DNA of 64,000 nucleotides. It comes from DASQPR01 sp963836785. GTDB taxonomy: Bacteria > Actinomycetota > Actinomycetes > Mycobacteriales > Micromonosporaceae. Shown in pieces: positions 24,718 to 32,451 of the stretch (position 1 is the first letter of the stretch; the number at the start of each line of letters is the position of its first letter). The stretch covers positions 229,323 through 293,322 of the forward strand of contig CAWIKW010000007.1 of NCBI GenBank assembly GCA_963836785.1, written 5' to 3'. The notes beneath the pieces were generated by a model. The model had not been told where the DNA came from, ran no database searches, and saw only the letters and a list, made by a program, of their open reading frames with translations. A program made the position numbers and the translations under genes.

Positions 24718-24884
24718 TGGCTCGCGTTGGTCACTACGGGATCCCAGGATTTGTGTGGTTCCTAATCTGGGTCGTCGTCTGCATCTTGGTGGTCATCTTG
24801 TTGGCGCTGCTCGTTCACCACTTAGGCGGCGCCTCGCTCACGATCAAGCTCGGCCACTTCTACCTAAACATCGGAGTCACCTGA
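24717..24884 (+). CDS. Single-pass small membrane protein (55 residues)
   Basis: The protein starts MARVGHYGIPGFVWFL and has one strongly hydrophobic helix at about residues 11-33 (rich in V, I, L, W), then HHLGGAS and a short polar C-terminus, LTIKLGHFYLN. No independent ribosome binding site is seen; translation is probably coupled to the 32-codon ORF through TAATG. It is followed directly by a strong terminator. Unknown function; the size and topology fit toxin-like, regulatory or lipid-interacting microproteins, and I do not choose between them. Confidence 0.6.
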   Translation: MARVGHYGIPGFVWFLIWVVVCILVVILLALLVHHLGGASLTIKLGHFYLNIGVT

Positions 24885-24916
24885 CCCGCCAGATCGTCGA
24901 CCCTCCGGCGCATGTA

Positions 24917-24991
24917 CAAATCCGTTGCCGGAAGGTAGCAAACGCCCTCTCAGATGATTTCTGAGAGGGCGTTTCTAGTGGTAGCCGGGAC
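24917..24991. repeat. Degenerate copy of the integrase-end/terminator/tRNA-end segment
   Basis: This stretch matches 32082-32160: caaatccgtt, then the long hairpin around cgccctctcag (stem 24940-24953 with 24961-24974, 14 bp), then a degraded tRNA 3' end, gtagccgggac. It is in the same orientation as the copy beside the initiator tRNA gene and probably marks an old attachment-site duplication. It also serves as a terminator for the micro-operon. Confidence 0.75.
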
Positions 24992-25267
24992 TGCATGTGT
25001 AAGAGCGCTATTCAATCGATGATCATGACGTTCGGTAGATCTCGAGCTTGACGATGGCATCCAGGAACATCGGGAACCCGTCGAGCAGGCCGCGATAGCT
25101 GGTCGCGAGGAGTTTCCAGCGGCCACGCGTCCATCATGGACACGTCACAAGTCGATCAAGACCGGCCGCGCCGGACCGTTGATTCGGAACTCGCACAGCC
25201 GCCCGGGAGTCGGTCCTTCGTTTCGCAGGCGAGGCGTGGAATCCGGTAGCGGCCTACGCTCGTGTGC
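24992..25267. other. Non-coding or decayed stretch
   Basis: On the minus strand 25140-25023 a short frame (RWKLLATSYRGLLDGFP, ending in a stop) looks like the C-terminal scrap of a lost gene, but I cannot assign a family. The first 33-bp direct repeat lies at 25127-25159. Confidence 0.35.
25127..25159. repeat. 33-bp direct repeat, copy 1
   Basis: Differs from 26136-26168 at two of 33 positions. It contains the near-palindrome gtccatcatggac. The two copies flank a GNAT gene about 1.0 kb apart. Confidence 0.85.
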
Positions 25268-25894
25268 GTGGCTGGTCTTGAGATCCGGGTGGCCGGGCGT
25301 CGAGACACGGCAGAGACCGCTCAGATGCTCGCCCGCGCCTTCCACGACGATCCGGTGTTCGGTTGGATGTTGCCAGCTGAGGGCTCCCGGCATCGGCGAC
25401 TGCGACGTTATTTCGTGACCGAACTGCACCATGAGTCGCTTCGCCACAGCGCAGTGGAAGTGGCCTGGTTCGATGGGCGCGTAGCCGGAGCCGCCGTGTG
25501 GTTCCCGCCCGGCACCCCACTCGGGACCGAAGTGTCCGCCCTTCCCGGCTATCTGCGGGCCTTCGGCCGTCGCCTCGTCATCGTCTCGCAGTATCAGTCC
25601 GTGGCGGTCCACGCCCATCCGCACGAAGAGCCGCATTGGTATCTGGCAATCATCGGGGTCGACCCGGTCCGGCAACGATCCGGCGTCGGCGCAGCCCTGC
25701 TGCGCTCGCGGCTGCGGCAGTGCGATGAGGAGGGGCTGCCCGCCTACCTCGAATCCTCGAAGCTGGAAAACGTGCCGCTCTACCAGCACTTCGGCTTCCA
25801 CGTCACCGGCAGTCTGGGCCTGCCGGAGGGCGCACCCGTTGTGAACACCATGTGGCGACCTGCAAACGTACGGCCTGCAAGTGGCCGCCCTTGA
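25268..25894 (+). CDS. GNAT-family N-acetyltransferase
   Basis: 208 residues from GTG at 25268; GTG 25262 would add two. The single GNAT domain opens LEIRVAGRRDTAETAQMLARAF. The acetyl-CoA loop is in IGVDPVRQRSGVGAALL (about 134-150). SSKLENVPLYQHFGF is the usual C-terminal substrate strand, reminiscent of puromycin-acetyltransferase-like proteins. It stands alone between two 33-bp direct repeats, suggesting acquisition as a cassette. Substrate unknown. Confidence 0.85.
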   Translation: MAGLEIRVAGRRDTAETAQMLARAFHDDPVFGWMLPAEGSRHRRLRRYFVTELHHESLRHSAVEVAWFDGRVAGAAVWFPPGTPLGTEVSALPGYLRAFGRRLVIVSQYQSVAVHAHPHEEPHWYLAIIGVDPVRQRSGVGAALLRSRLRQCDEEGLPAYLESSKLENVPLYQHFGFHVTGSLGLPEGAPVVNTMWRPANVRPASGRP

Positions 25895-26277
25895 TTGGCC
25901 GACTGACGCGGGCGCCATGACCGGCATGGCCTGGTCGTATTCTGCTGCCCTTCGCACCAGCTGCCATAGACCGGCGACTCTCGGCCGGGTTCAGTCGGGG
26001 AGTGGCCGTTAGGCCATCGCCGCAGACGACGCGCAGCGCTCTCGACCGGTTCCGGCCGACGCCCGATAGTCGGAAGCCGCGATTAGCTACTTGGTGCGGT
26101 CGGCTACCGCGCTGAGCATGGTGCGCCCGGCTGCGGCGTCCATCATGGACACGTCGCAACTCGATCAAAAGCAGGCACATCGACTTCTATCGAGTGAATA
26201 ACGCTCTAAGAGGGCCTGTCTTGGAACCTGCCGGCGACCGCGTCTGCCGCCAACGATTCGTTGTTGCCGGGCCAGTG
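25895..26277. other. Intergenic stretch without a gene
   Basis: It contains the second 33-bp direct repeat (26136-26168). ORFs on either strand look like compositional artefacts. The last 40 bp are less GC-rich and lead into the PadR promoter. Confidence 0.5.
26136..26168. repeat. 33-bp direct repeat, copy 2
   Basis: Partner of 25127-25159 (31 of 33 positions identical), same orientation, with the same near-palindromic core. Confidence 0.85.
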
Positions 26278-26306
26278 TTGACATAGGTAGCTTGTCGACA
26301 TAGTTT
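26278..26306 (+). promoter_or_regulatory. Promoter and likely operator of the PadR operon
   Basis: TTGACA (26278-26283) and TAGTTT (26301-26306) are separated by 17 nt. The GTG start at 26313 lies where transcription should begin, so the mRNA is probably leaderless. A direct repeat, gacatag, at 26280 and 26297 overlaps both promoter elements and could be the PadR binding site. Confidence 0.6.
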
Positions 26307-26312
26307 TCCGCC

Positions 26313-26654
26313 GTGACTATTTCGCATGTCCCGCTACGCGAAGTCAGCTACCTCGTGCTGGCCTCCCTTCAGGACGGCCCGCTCCACGGCTACGCGATCC
26401 TCAAGTGGCTTGCCGCCGCGTCCATCGGCCGCGCCACCCCGGCCGCGCCCACGCTCTACACCACGCTCGACCGGCTGGCCGCCGAGGGCTACGTCACGGT
26501 TGACCGCGAGGAGATCGTCAACGGGCGCGCACGCCGCTACTACGCCCTCACCCCGGATGGCGCGTCCGCATTGCGCGCCGAGGCCCGTCGCCTGTCCGCC
26601 GCGGCCAGCCTGGTGAACGGGTTCGCGCCGGGCACCGCGGCGGCGACCGCATGA
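26313..26654 (+). CDS. PadR-family transcriptional regulator
   Basis: This 113-residue winged-helix protein has the family hallmark VLASLQDGPLHGYAILKWL (16-34) and LYTTLDRLAAEGYV (48-61), with a short dimerisation helix at the C-terminus. It is cotranscribed with a membrane protein through an ATGA overlap, the common PadR/permease-type arrangement. It is probably an autorepressor acting on the promoter just upstream. Confidence 0.92.
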   Translation: MTISHVPLREVSYLVLASLQDGPLHGYAILKWLAAASIGRATPAAPTLYTTLDRLAAEGYVTVDREEIVNGRARRYYALTPDGASALRAEARRLSAAASLVNGFAPGTAAATA

Positions 26655-27562
26655 TCTCCGAACCGAACGAGGTCCTGGCCCGCCGGTACGAACTGCTGAT
26701 GCGCGCTTACCCGGCCGCCTACCGCCGGCAACGAGCCGGCGAGATCGTCGACACCATGCTCGAGGCAGCCGATTCGGACCGGTCCCGGCCCACCCTCGGC
26801 GAGGCGGCCGCGATGCTGTTGGGCGGCTTCCGCGTGCGTGCCGGCACGAATCTCCCTCGCCCGCTGCCGACCACCCTGCGTTACAGCGCCATCCTCGGCG
26901 CACTGCTCCTGATCGTCTGGCTCGTCACACCCGTCCAGCCCTTGGCCGTGCACGATTTCCTGGCGCCGCTCATTGTCGGGGCGGTCGCCCTGGCCGCCGC
27001 CGTGGTCGCCGTCTACACGCGCCGCCGCATGATCGCCGCCGCCGTCTCGGTGCTGCTGCCGCCCACGATCCTCGTCGTGACTCTGCCGCCGCCGGTCGGC
27101 CCGGTGCTCCACTGGTACCTCAGCCTGCCGCCAGAGCAGCTCGCCAGATACGTCGCCTCCGAGTGGCTTTTTGCTGGCGCCCCGTTCGCGCTGATCGCGA
27201 TCTGTGTGCGCCGGCGCGACGCCCGCCCGCCGTGGGCGTTGCTCGGCCTGCTCGGAACGGTGATAGTGGCGCTGACCTTCGGACTTTCGACGCGGTGGCC
27301 CCTATTCGACCAGTCCCACGCCTACTCGATCAGCTTCTTCGAGCTGGCTGCGCTCATGATCCTCGCCCTGGCCGGCTCGATCGAGGCGAGCATCGCCGGG
27401 GCGGCCGCGTTCCTCCTGGCGATCCGGCTGCTGGAGATCGTCCTCGACTCCACCGTCGGACCGTGGGGCCTGCACTATTGGCGCGCGCTGGCGCTGGCCA
27501 GCCTGCTCGCCGCGCTGGTCACGTTCGGCGTCTGGCGGGCCCGCCGACAGAGCATCGCCTGA
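26651..27562 (+). CDS. Integral membrane protein coupled to PadR
   Basis: 303 residues. The N-terminal 55 residues are cytosolic with LLMRAYPAAYRRQRAGEIVDTML, a segment often found in membrane proteins encoded next to PadR regulators. About seven hydrophobic helices follow (from about residue 78 to the end). The ATG overlaps the PadR stop by 4 bp. It is likely the PadR target; function unknown. Confidence 0.85.
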   Translation: MISEPNEVLARRYELLMRAYPAAYRRQRAGEIVDTMLEAADSDRSRPTLGEAAAMLLGGFRVRAGTNLPRPLPTTLRYSAILGALLLIVWLVTPVQPLAVHDFLAPLIVGAVALAAAVVAVYTRRRMIAAAVSVLLPPTILVVTLPPPVGPVLHWYLSLPPEQLARYVASEWLFAGAPFALIAICVRRRDARPPWALLGLLGTVIVALTFGLSTRWPLFDQSHAYSISFFELAALMILALAGSIEASIAGAAAFLLAIRLLEIVLDSTVGPWGLHYWRALALASLLAALVTFGVWRARRQSIA

Positions 27563-27589
27563 GCAGCCGTCTGGGCTGTTTAGCCGGGG

Positions 27590-28215
27590 CGGCGCGAGAC
27601 GGCGGGTCATGATGATGATCATTGACCACTGGACGATGGCGGCGTGGTGTTGCGGGCGTCGTTCGTAGTCGCGGACGGTGCATCGGAAGCTGAGGATCCA
27701 GGCCAGGGTTCTCTCGACGACCCAGCGGCGGTCGGACGTGGAAGCCGATCTGACCGGCGATTTTGCCCGCGACTTGCAGAGTGATGGCGCGGGTGGCGGC
27801 CCAGGTGACGAGGGTGCCGGAGTAGCCCCGTCGGCCGAGACGTCACTGATGCGCTGGTAACAGGTGCGCAGCGCCCAGATGAGGGCGTGTCCGGCTGGCG
27901 GTCCTGTATCGAGGCGGCGGCGATGGTCTCGGCGGCGCGCACGGACTGGGAGTCGATGATCGCCGCGGTGGGTTGCGGTGTGCGTCCTTCGCGGATGCGA
28001 ACCTGTTGCGCAGGGTGTCGTGGATGCGGGCGACGGTGCCGTCGGCGGTCCACTGGGTGTGGTAGTCGCAGACGGTCTGCCGGGGCGGAAAGTCGCCGGG
28101 CCGCGCCCGCCAGACGCACCCGTTGTGGGCCAGGTAGCGGGGGTCCGCCATCTCGATACAGCCAGCAGGCGGAGCCTGTAGCCTCGCGCGGCGAGTGTCA
28201 ACCCGGACCATGACG
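27590..28215 (-). pseudogene. Decayed IS5-type transposase
   Basis: Fragments of one transposase are spread over three frames of the minus strand. The N-terminal part is PRYLAHNGCVWRARPGDFPP (with the WxxDGT-like TADGTVARIHDTLR), then AAIIDSQSVRAAETI (catalytic Asp region), then RWVVERTLAWILSFR and DYERRPQHHAAIVQWSMI at the C-terminus. Order and spacing match an IS5-group DDE transposase. At least two frameshifts are needed. I could not find terminal inverted repeats by eye. Confidence 0.8.
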
Positions 28216-28281
28216 TCGACGATGCGCTCGATCGTTGAAGCGGAGCCGAAGCCGAGGCGCCGCCTGTGGCGATGGCATCGT

Positions 28282-28731
28282 TTAAGAGATTGCGGCCCTC
28301 ACCAATTCGGCGACCTTTTTCTCCACCGCCGGGTTCCACTTTGTCAGCGCGTACGACACCGGCCACATCTCGCCGTCGTCGAGGTTCGCCGCATCCTGGA
28401 ACTCCAGGGTCGAGTACCGCGTGTTGAACTTGCCCGAATTCTTGAGCGCGACGACGATCTTGCCAGCTGCGTTCGCATAGGCGGGCATGCCGTACCAGGT
28501 CTTCGGCGACAATTCGGCGGCGTTTGCGCTTACCGTCGCGTGGACGCGCTCGGCGAGCGCACGGTCGTCCGGTGCCATCTGCGCGATGCTGTCGAGCGCC
28601 GCCTGCAGATCATCGGCCTTCTTGGCGCCCTTCTTGCCTTCGGCGCGCAACTCGTTGGCGCGCGCCTTCATCGCGGCCCGCTCCTCGGTGCTGAAGCCGC
28701 CGGACTCGGTCTTGGCATTCTTCGCAGGCAT
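28282..28731 (-). CDS. DUF1801-like protein
   Basis: This 149-residue soluble protein has a lysine-rich N-terminus (about 1-45), then a domain with AERVHATVSANAAELSPKTW, GMPAYANAAGKIVVALKN and the final MWPVSYALTKWNPAVEKKV. The pattern resembles DUF1801/YdhG-like proteins. No catalytic residues are apparent. It stands alone inside the integration zone. Confidence 0.8.
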   Translation of the reverse strand: MPAKNAKTESGGFSTEERAAMKARANELRAEGKKGAKKADDLQAALDSIAQMAPDDRALAERVHATVSANAAELSPKTWYGMPAYANAAGKIVVALKNSGKFNTRYSTLEFQDAANLDDGEMWPVSYALTKWNPAVEKKVAELVRAAIS

Positions 28732-29387
28732 CTCTCAGGATTCCCTTCTCGACGTGTAGGGCTCGGCGTCGGGCCCGCCTCCATCGACGGTAGGCCCCAG
28801 CACACGGTGGCGCTTCTCGGTTCCTGATCGGTTCGCGATCCGACAGTGGGCTTGACTGCGGCCGAGGCCCAGATAGCTTTGGTGCGGTGGCGCACGAGGA
28901 CGGCTCCGTTCGCGAGTGCCGGCGATCGGGCCTTGGCGGCGTGGCTAGACCGGCTACAGGAGGCGTCGTTCAGTCGGGCCGGTCCGGTGATGCGCGAGGC
29001 GTACCCGTCCGGAGCATCACCGAGCTGCGCAACCGCGGCGGCAGTCTGGACCGGGCAACGGCCTGGCTGCGCGTGACCCCGCAGAGGCTGTTCAGCTTCG
29101 CCGAGCGCGCCTGTCGGGACGCGTCCCCTCGCTCATGAGCGCGTGTTGAACCAGCAGCAACCACCGTCGGCCACGGCGTGACCGGCTCGCCGGCCACGCG
29201 ACCTCCGCACGGCTTGGCGCTGGTGGCCCACGCCTACCACTACGGACCGGCACGGAAACCAATCGATGCGGGATGGCAGCGTCCGTCTCCCCCGCCAGTG
29301 CATCGATCCGTGACGCATGCTTTGCCGGAGCGAAGCCGGCCACGAGGATCCGCAGGCCGCTGGACCAGCGGATCGAGCGGGGCGGCG
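28732..29387. other. Region without a confident gene
   Basis: ORFs at 28846-29076 and 28887-29138 overlap in different frames. The second contains SITELRNRGGSLDRATAWL, but neither resembles a family I know and neither has a good ribosome binding site. It is probably decayed cargo of the integrated element. Confidence 0.4.
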
Positions 29388-29539
29388 ACGCGATCCTGGA
29401 CCAGGTCGTCGTCAAGATCAATGCGAAGGGCAAGGCCAGCAGCAATCACACGATCGCCCTCGATTCGATCACCGTCGAGCATCTCTGCAGACATCTGGCC
29501 AGGTTGGATGACGAGAGGCGCGCGTTCGGCTCCGGCTAG
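29388..29539 (+). pseudogene. Tyrosine-recombinase fragment (internal part)
   Basis: The frame reads INAKGKASSNHTIALDSITV followed by a helix with RHLARLDDERRAFG, then TAG. This is the beta-strand and helix stretch that precedes the catalytic box in phage-type integrases. There is no N-terminal domain and no R-H-R-Y catalytic part. It ends 24 bp before a partial tRNA copy. Confidence 0.55.
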
Positions 29540-29562
29540 CGCGATCATCGCCGTTTCTGGTG

Positions 29563-29606
29563 GTAGCGGGGACAGGATTTTGAACCTGCGACCTCTGGGT
29601 TATGAG
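29563..29606 (-). repeat. Partial copy of the initiator tRNA 3' half (attachment-site remnant)
   Basis: These 44 bases reproduce the T arm, variable region and anticodon 3' side of the tRNA at 32148-32221, with one extra T. The match stops abruptly after ttatgag, the anticodon region. This is the typical footprint of site-specific integration into a tRNA gene. Confidence 0.85.
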
Positions 29607-29834
29607 ATGGTCAAGCGGCGTTCCGGGAGTCCCATCGAGTCGCGGAGTTCCTGGTCAGGCCGATAGCCGGTGGACGTTTTGTGGAACCATGTTCGTTCGC
29701 GTTTCATCGATTCCGTGCAGTCCCGTTAGCGCCGTCGTTAGCGTCGGCCGGCGGGTAAGACGCCGAGGTCTGGCGCCACCAACACTGAACCGCAAACGCC
29801 GTGCAGGCGAGGACTGATACAGAGAGGTGTCCAA

Positions 29835-30752
29835 ATGAAAGCGATCGTGGTGACGGACCAGGCCGCGGGGACGGCCGGGATGACGCTGGTGGAGCGGCCC
29901 GAGCCGCCGGCAGCGATAAACGACGTGATCGTTGAGATTCACGCGTCGGGATTCGTCCCGACTGAGATGGCGTGGCCCTCGACCTGGACCGATCGCCGCG
30001 ACCGTGACCGGACACCGACCATTCCCGGGCACGAGCTGGCCGGAGTGGTCACCGCTCTCGGCTACGGCACGACGGGGCTGTCGGTGGGACAGCGGGTGTT
30101 CGGCCTCGCGGATTGGCATCGCGACGGCACCCTAGCGGAGTATGTGGCGATCGAGGCACGCAACCTCGCGCCGCTGCCCGGCGACGTCGACTTCACGGTG
30201 GGCGCGAGCCTGCCAATCTCGGGCCTGACCGCGTGGCAAGGGCTGTTCCAGCATGGCCGACTTCAGGCGGGGCAGAGCGTCCTCGTGCACGGCGCGGCCG
30301 GCTCAGTCGGGTCGATGGTGACGCAACTCGCACGTGAGGCCGGCGGGTACGTCATCGGCACCGGACGCGCCGCCGACCGTCAGAAGGTGCTCGACTTCGG
30401 CGCGCAGGAGTTCGTCGACCTGGACAACGATGCCCTGGAAGACGTCGGCGGCGTCGACCTGGTATTTGATGTCATCGGCGGAGACATCCAGAAGCGGTCC
30501 GCGGGCCTCACCCGGGCCGGAGGAACACTGGTGACCGTCGTGGGGCCGCCCGAGGCGCGGCCCGCCGCTGGCCTGGCGATCGACTTCGTTGTCGAGTCCG
30601 ATCGCGCCCAGTTGGGTGAGATCGTCCAGCGCGTGCGGGACGGACGGCTGCGGACGAACATCGGCACCGTCGCGATCCTCGACGATGCCGTCGCCGCCCT
30701 CAACCCGACTGAGCGACGCCAGGGGAAGACGATCATCCGCGTTCGTCCGTGA
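29835..30752 (+). CDS. NADP-dependent quinone-oxidoreductase-like protein (MDR family)
   Basis: 305 residues, AGAGAGG ahead of the ATG. Medium-chain dehydrogenase/reductase architecture: GroES-like part (1-115, with PTIPGHELAGVV) and a Rossmann part with VHGAAGSVGSMVTQLA (about 155-170). The cysteine zinc ligands of alcohol dehydrogenases are missing, as in quinone reductases/zeta-crystallins. It is a single cargo gene between a tRNA-derived repeat and a convergently oriented reductase gene. Confidence 0.92.
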   Translation: MKAIVVTDQAAGTAGMTLVERPEPPAAINDVIVEIHASGFVPTEMAWPSTWTDRRDRDRTPTIPGHELAGVVTALGYGTTGLSVGQRVFGLADWHRDGTLAEYVAIEARNLAPLPGDVDFTVGASLPISGLTAWQGLFQHGRLQAGQSVLVHGAAGSVGSMVTQLAREAGGYVIGTGRAADRQKVLDFGAQEFVDLDNDALEDVGGVDLVFDVIGGDIQKRSAGLTRAGGTLVTVVGPPEARPAAGLAIDFVVESDRAQLGEIVQRVRDGRLRTNIGTVAILDDAVAALNPTERRQGKTIIRVRP

Positions 30753-31014
30753 AGACTCGGGGACAGCGATCGGTCCTTCGTCCTCGTAGATCAGCGTCAG
30801 CCGCGTAGCGATGTCGGGCGCCTGCTCGACGCCGACACGGCGGTTGACGCACAGCGTGTCGAAGCCGGCACAAGCCGCGTGACCGTTGGCCGGCGCGTCA
30901 ACGCGTCGTTGACAGCGAACTGGCCAGCTTCCGCCTCCGCGGCACCCGCCCCGTCCTCGGGTCCGGTCGGGTCACCCGCCTCCGTCGGCGCGTCGACATC
31001 CGGCGGTATCCGGG

Positions 31015-31608
31015 CTACGCCTCGCGTCGTTGCGGCCCGACACCCTCCGGAATGCCCGTGTGCGGGTGCGGAACGTACACGAGCTTCTGCGTGCGGCCGT
31101 CGAGCACGGTCGACTCGACGAGATCGAGGTCGAACTCCGGGCCGTCGTGGAACAGGGACGCATAGCCGGCCTTTCCGGTGATCGCCGGGAAGACCATCAC
31201 CTCGAGGAAATCCACGAGTCCCGCCGCAAGCAGGGCGCGATTGAGCGAGATGCTGCCGTGGGATCGCATCGGGACGTCGGTCTCGCGCTTGAGCCGCTCC
31301 ATCGCAGTCACGGCATCCTCCGAGATCACGGTCGAGTTCGACCATCCGAGCGGCGCGCTCAGCGTGCTCGAGAACACGATCTTCGGCAGGGCCGTGAGGC
31401 TGTCGTAGTAGGGCTCGTCGTACTCAACGACGAATTTGCGGAACTCGCGGAATGTCGTTCCTCCGTAGACCAGCACCTGGTCCTGTGCGTACTTCTGTAC
31501 CAGGTAGTCCCGGAGCTCGGGGCCCTCCTTGCCCCAGTACCCGGGCCAGCCGCGCGCCGAGCCGTTGCCGTCGACGCTGCTGAAGAAGTCGACCGTCAGG
31601 GTGGCCAT
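31015..31608 (-). CDS. Dihydrofolate-reductase-like (RibD C-terminal domain) reductase
   Basis: 197 residues with the DHFR/RibD-C fold: TLTVDFFSSVDGNG at the N-terminus, LVYGGTTFREFRKFV, a central KIVFSSTL strand, then SHGSISLNRALLAAGLVD with the NADPH-binding Gly/Ser region and a final EVMVFPAITG. It is likely a pteridine- or flavin-type NADPH reductase, distinct from the true FolA at 34416-34934. A palindrome at 31740-31757 upstream may be its operator. Confidence 0.88.
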   Translation of the reverse strand: MATLTVDFFSSVDGNGSARGWPGYWGKEGPELRDYLVQKYAQDQVLVYGGTTFREFRKFVVEYDEPYYDSLTALPKIVFSSTLSAPLGWSNSTVISEDAVTAMERLKRETDVPMRSHGSISLNRALLAAGLVDFLEVMVFPAITGKAGYASLFHDGPEFDLDLVESTVLDGRTQKLVYVPHPHTGIPEGVGPQRREA

Positions 31609-31739
31609 CAGATGCTCCCCTGCTCGGCGGTCCTGGTGGTAGTCATTCGGTACTCCTCATCGGGGTGGTTCGGTCGACCACCGCTCAGTTGCGCCACGAA
31701 GGCGGCGACCCGCATCCGACAGATCGCACAGCGCCGTTA

Positions 31740-31757
31740 CCGTTTCGTTACAAACGG
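31740..31757. promoter_or_regulatory. Palindrome upstream of the DHFR-like gene
   Basis: CCGTTT-6-AAACGG, overlapped by a GTTAC direct repeat (31736 and 31747). It lies about 130 bp ahead of the gene. It resembles a regulator binding site, but no cognate regulator is adjacent. Confidence 0.4.
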
Positions 31758-31871
31758 TCAGGCTCGGGATTCGCGATCGCCAATGAACTCGCCGAGTCGC
31801 GATCCAGGTCACCGCCCAGTCGGAAGTCAACGCGCGAACCGCATCCTCGGCTCATGCCCATGCGTATGCCG

Positions 31872-32110
31872 CCGATGCGTTGCACGATATGCGACACAGC
31901 TACGCGACGGCCGCACTCAAGGCCCGCGTTCACCTGAAGATCGTTTCGGCGAGGCGTGGTCACGCGTCGGAGGCCTTCACGGCTCGGATCTATCAGCACG
32001 CGTTGCCGGGTATGGACCGCGAAGCCGCCGGAACGATCGCGGCGCTGTTCGTTGGGGGAGGTCGGCAAACCCGCCGGTTAGCAAATCCGTTAGCAGGAAG
32101 CAGCAAAACG
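31872..32110 (+). pseudogene. Tyrosine-recombinase C-terminal fragment
   Basis: The frame reads LHDMRHSYATAALK (box II His-x-x-Arg), VHLKIVSARRGHASEAF (second conserved His) and ARIYQHALPGMD (active-site Tyr). A short tail then runs into the terminator and tRNA without a stop of its own until 32188. The N-terminal two thirds are missing. The position directly beside the tRNA is where an element integrase is expected. Confidence 0.85.
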
Positions 32111-32141
32111 CCCTCTCAGATGATCTCTGAGAGGGCGTTTT
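32105..32141. terminator. Terminator beside the initiator tRNA
   Basis: A perfect 16-bp stem (32105-32120 with 32126-32141) and 5-nt loop. The flanking A/T runs make it work in both directions: T-rich after the stem on either strand. On the minus strand it terminates the tRNA transcript. Confidence 0.9.
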
Positions 32142-32147
32142 TTCTTG

Positions 32148-32221
32148 TAGCGGGGACAGGATTTGAACCTGCGACCTCTGGGTTATGAGCCCAGCGAGCT
32201 ACCGAGCTGCTCCACCCCGCG
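32148..32221 (-). tRNA. Initiator tRNA-fMet (CAT anticodon)
   Basis: 74 nt without an encoded CCA. The cloverleaf is complete: acceptor CGCGGGG, D arm with AGCTCGGTAGCTC, anticodon arm CTGGG-CTCATAA-CCCAG, T arm GCAGG-TTCAAAT-CCTGT. Initiator features are the unpaired C1-U72 end and three G-C pairs at the base of the anticodon stem. It doubles as the integration target for the adjacent element remnants. Confidence 0.95.
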
Positions 32222-32451
32222 TCGGCTCGGTAACACTAGCGCACCGTCGGCGGAGCCGCCAAATTGCCGCGGCGCCTCGGCCGCGAGCGTACGTGAAGAT
32301 CATCGGAGAGCGAACATACCGACACAGAGCGCTCACCGATGCCATGAAACACACGACCAACGCACCGGCCGCCGCCAGACGGGCCACCGAACCGGCGTGC
32401 CATCGAACCGGCGCCGGGCACCGATGTCGCCGAGACCGAGGCGGAGAGCGG

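Noticed and set aside
27302..28366. 354-residue minus-strand ORF
   Set aside because: Contains a genuine transposase C-terminus (RWVVERTLAWILSFR), but otherwise mixes antisense and out-of-frame sequence; described as a decayed transposase.
30753..30874. Minus-strand frame reading RRVGVEQAPDIATRLTLIYE
   Set aside because: Looks protein-like and may be a gene remnant, but it is short, lacks a start, and I cannot place it in a family.
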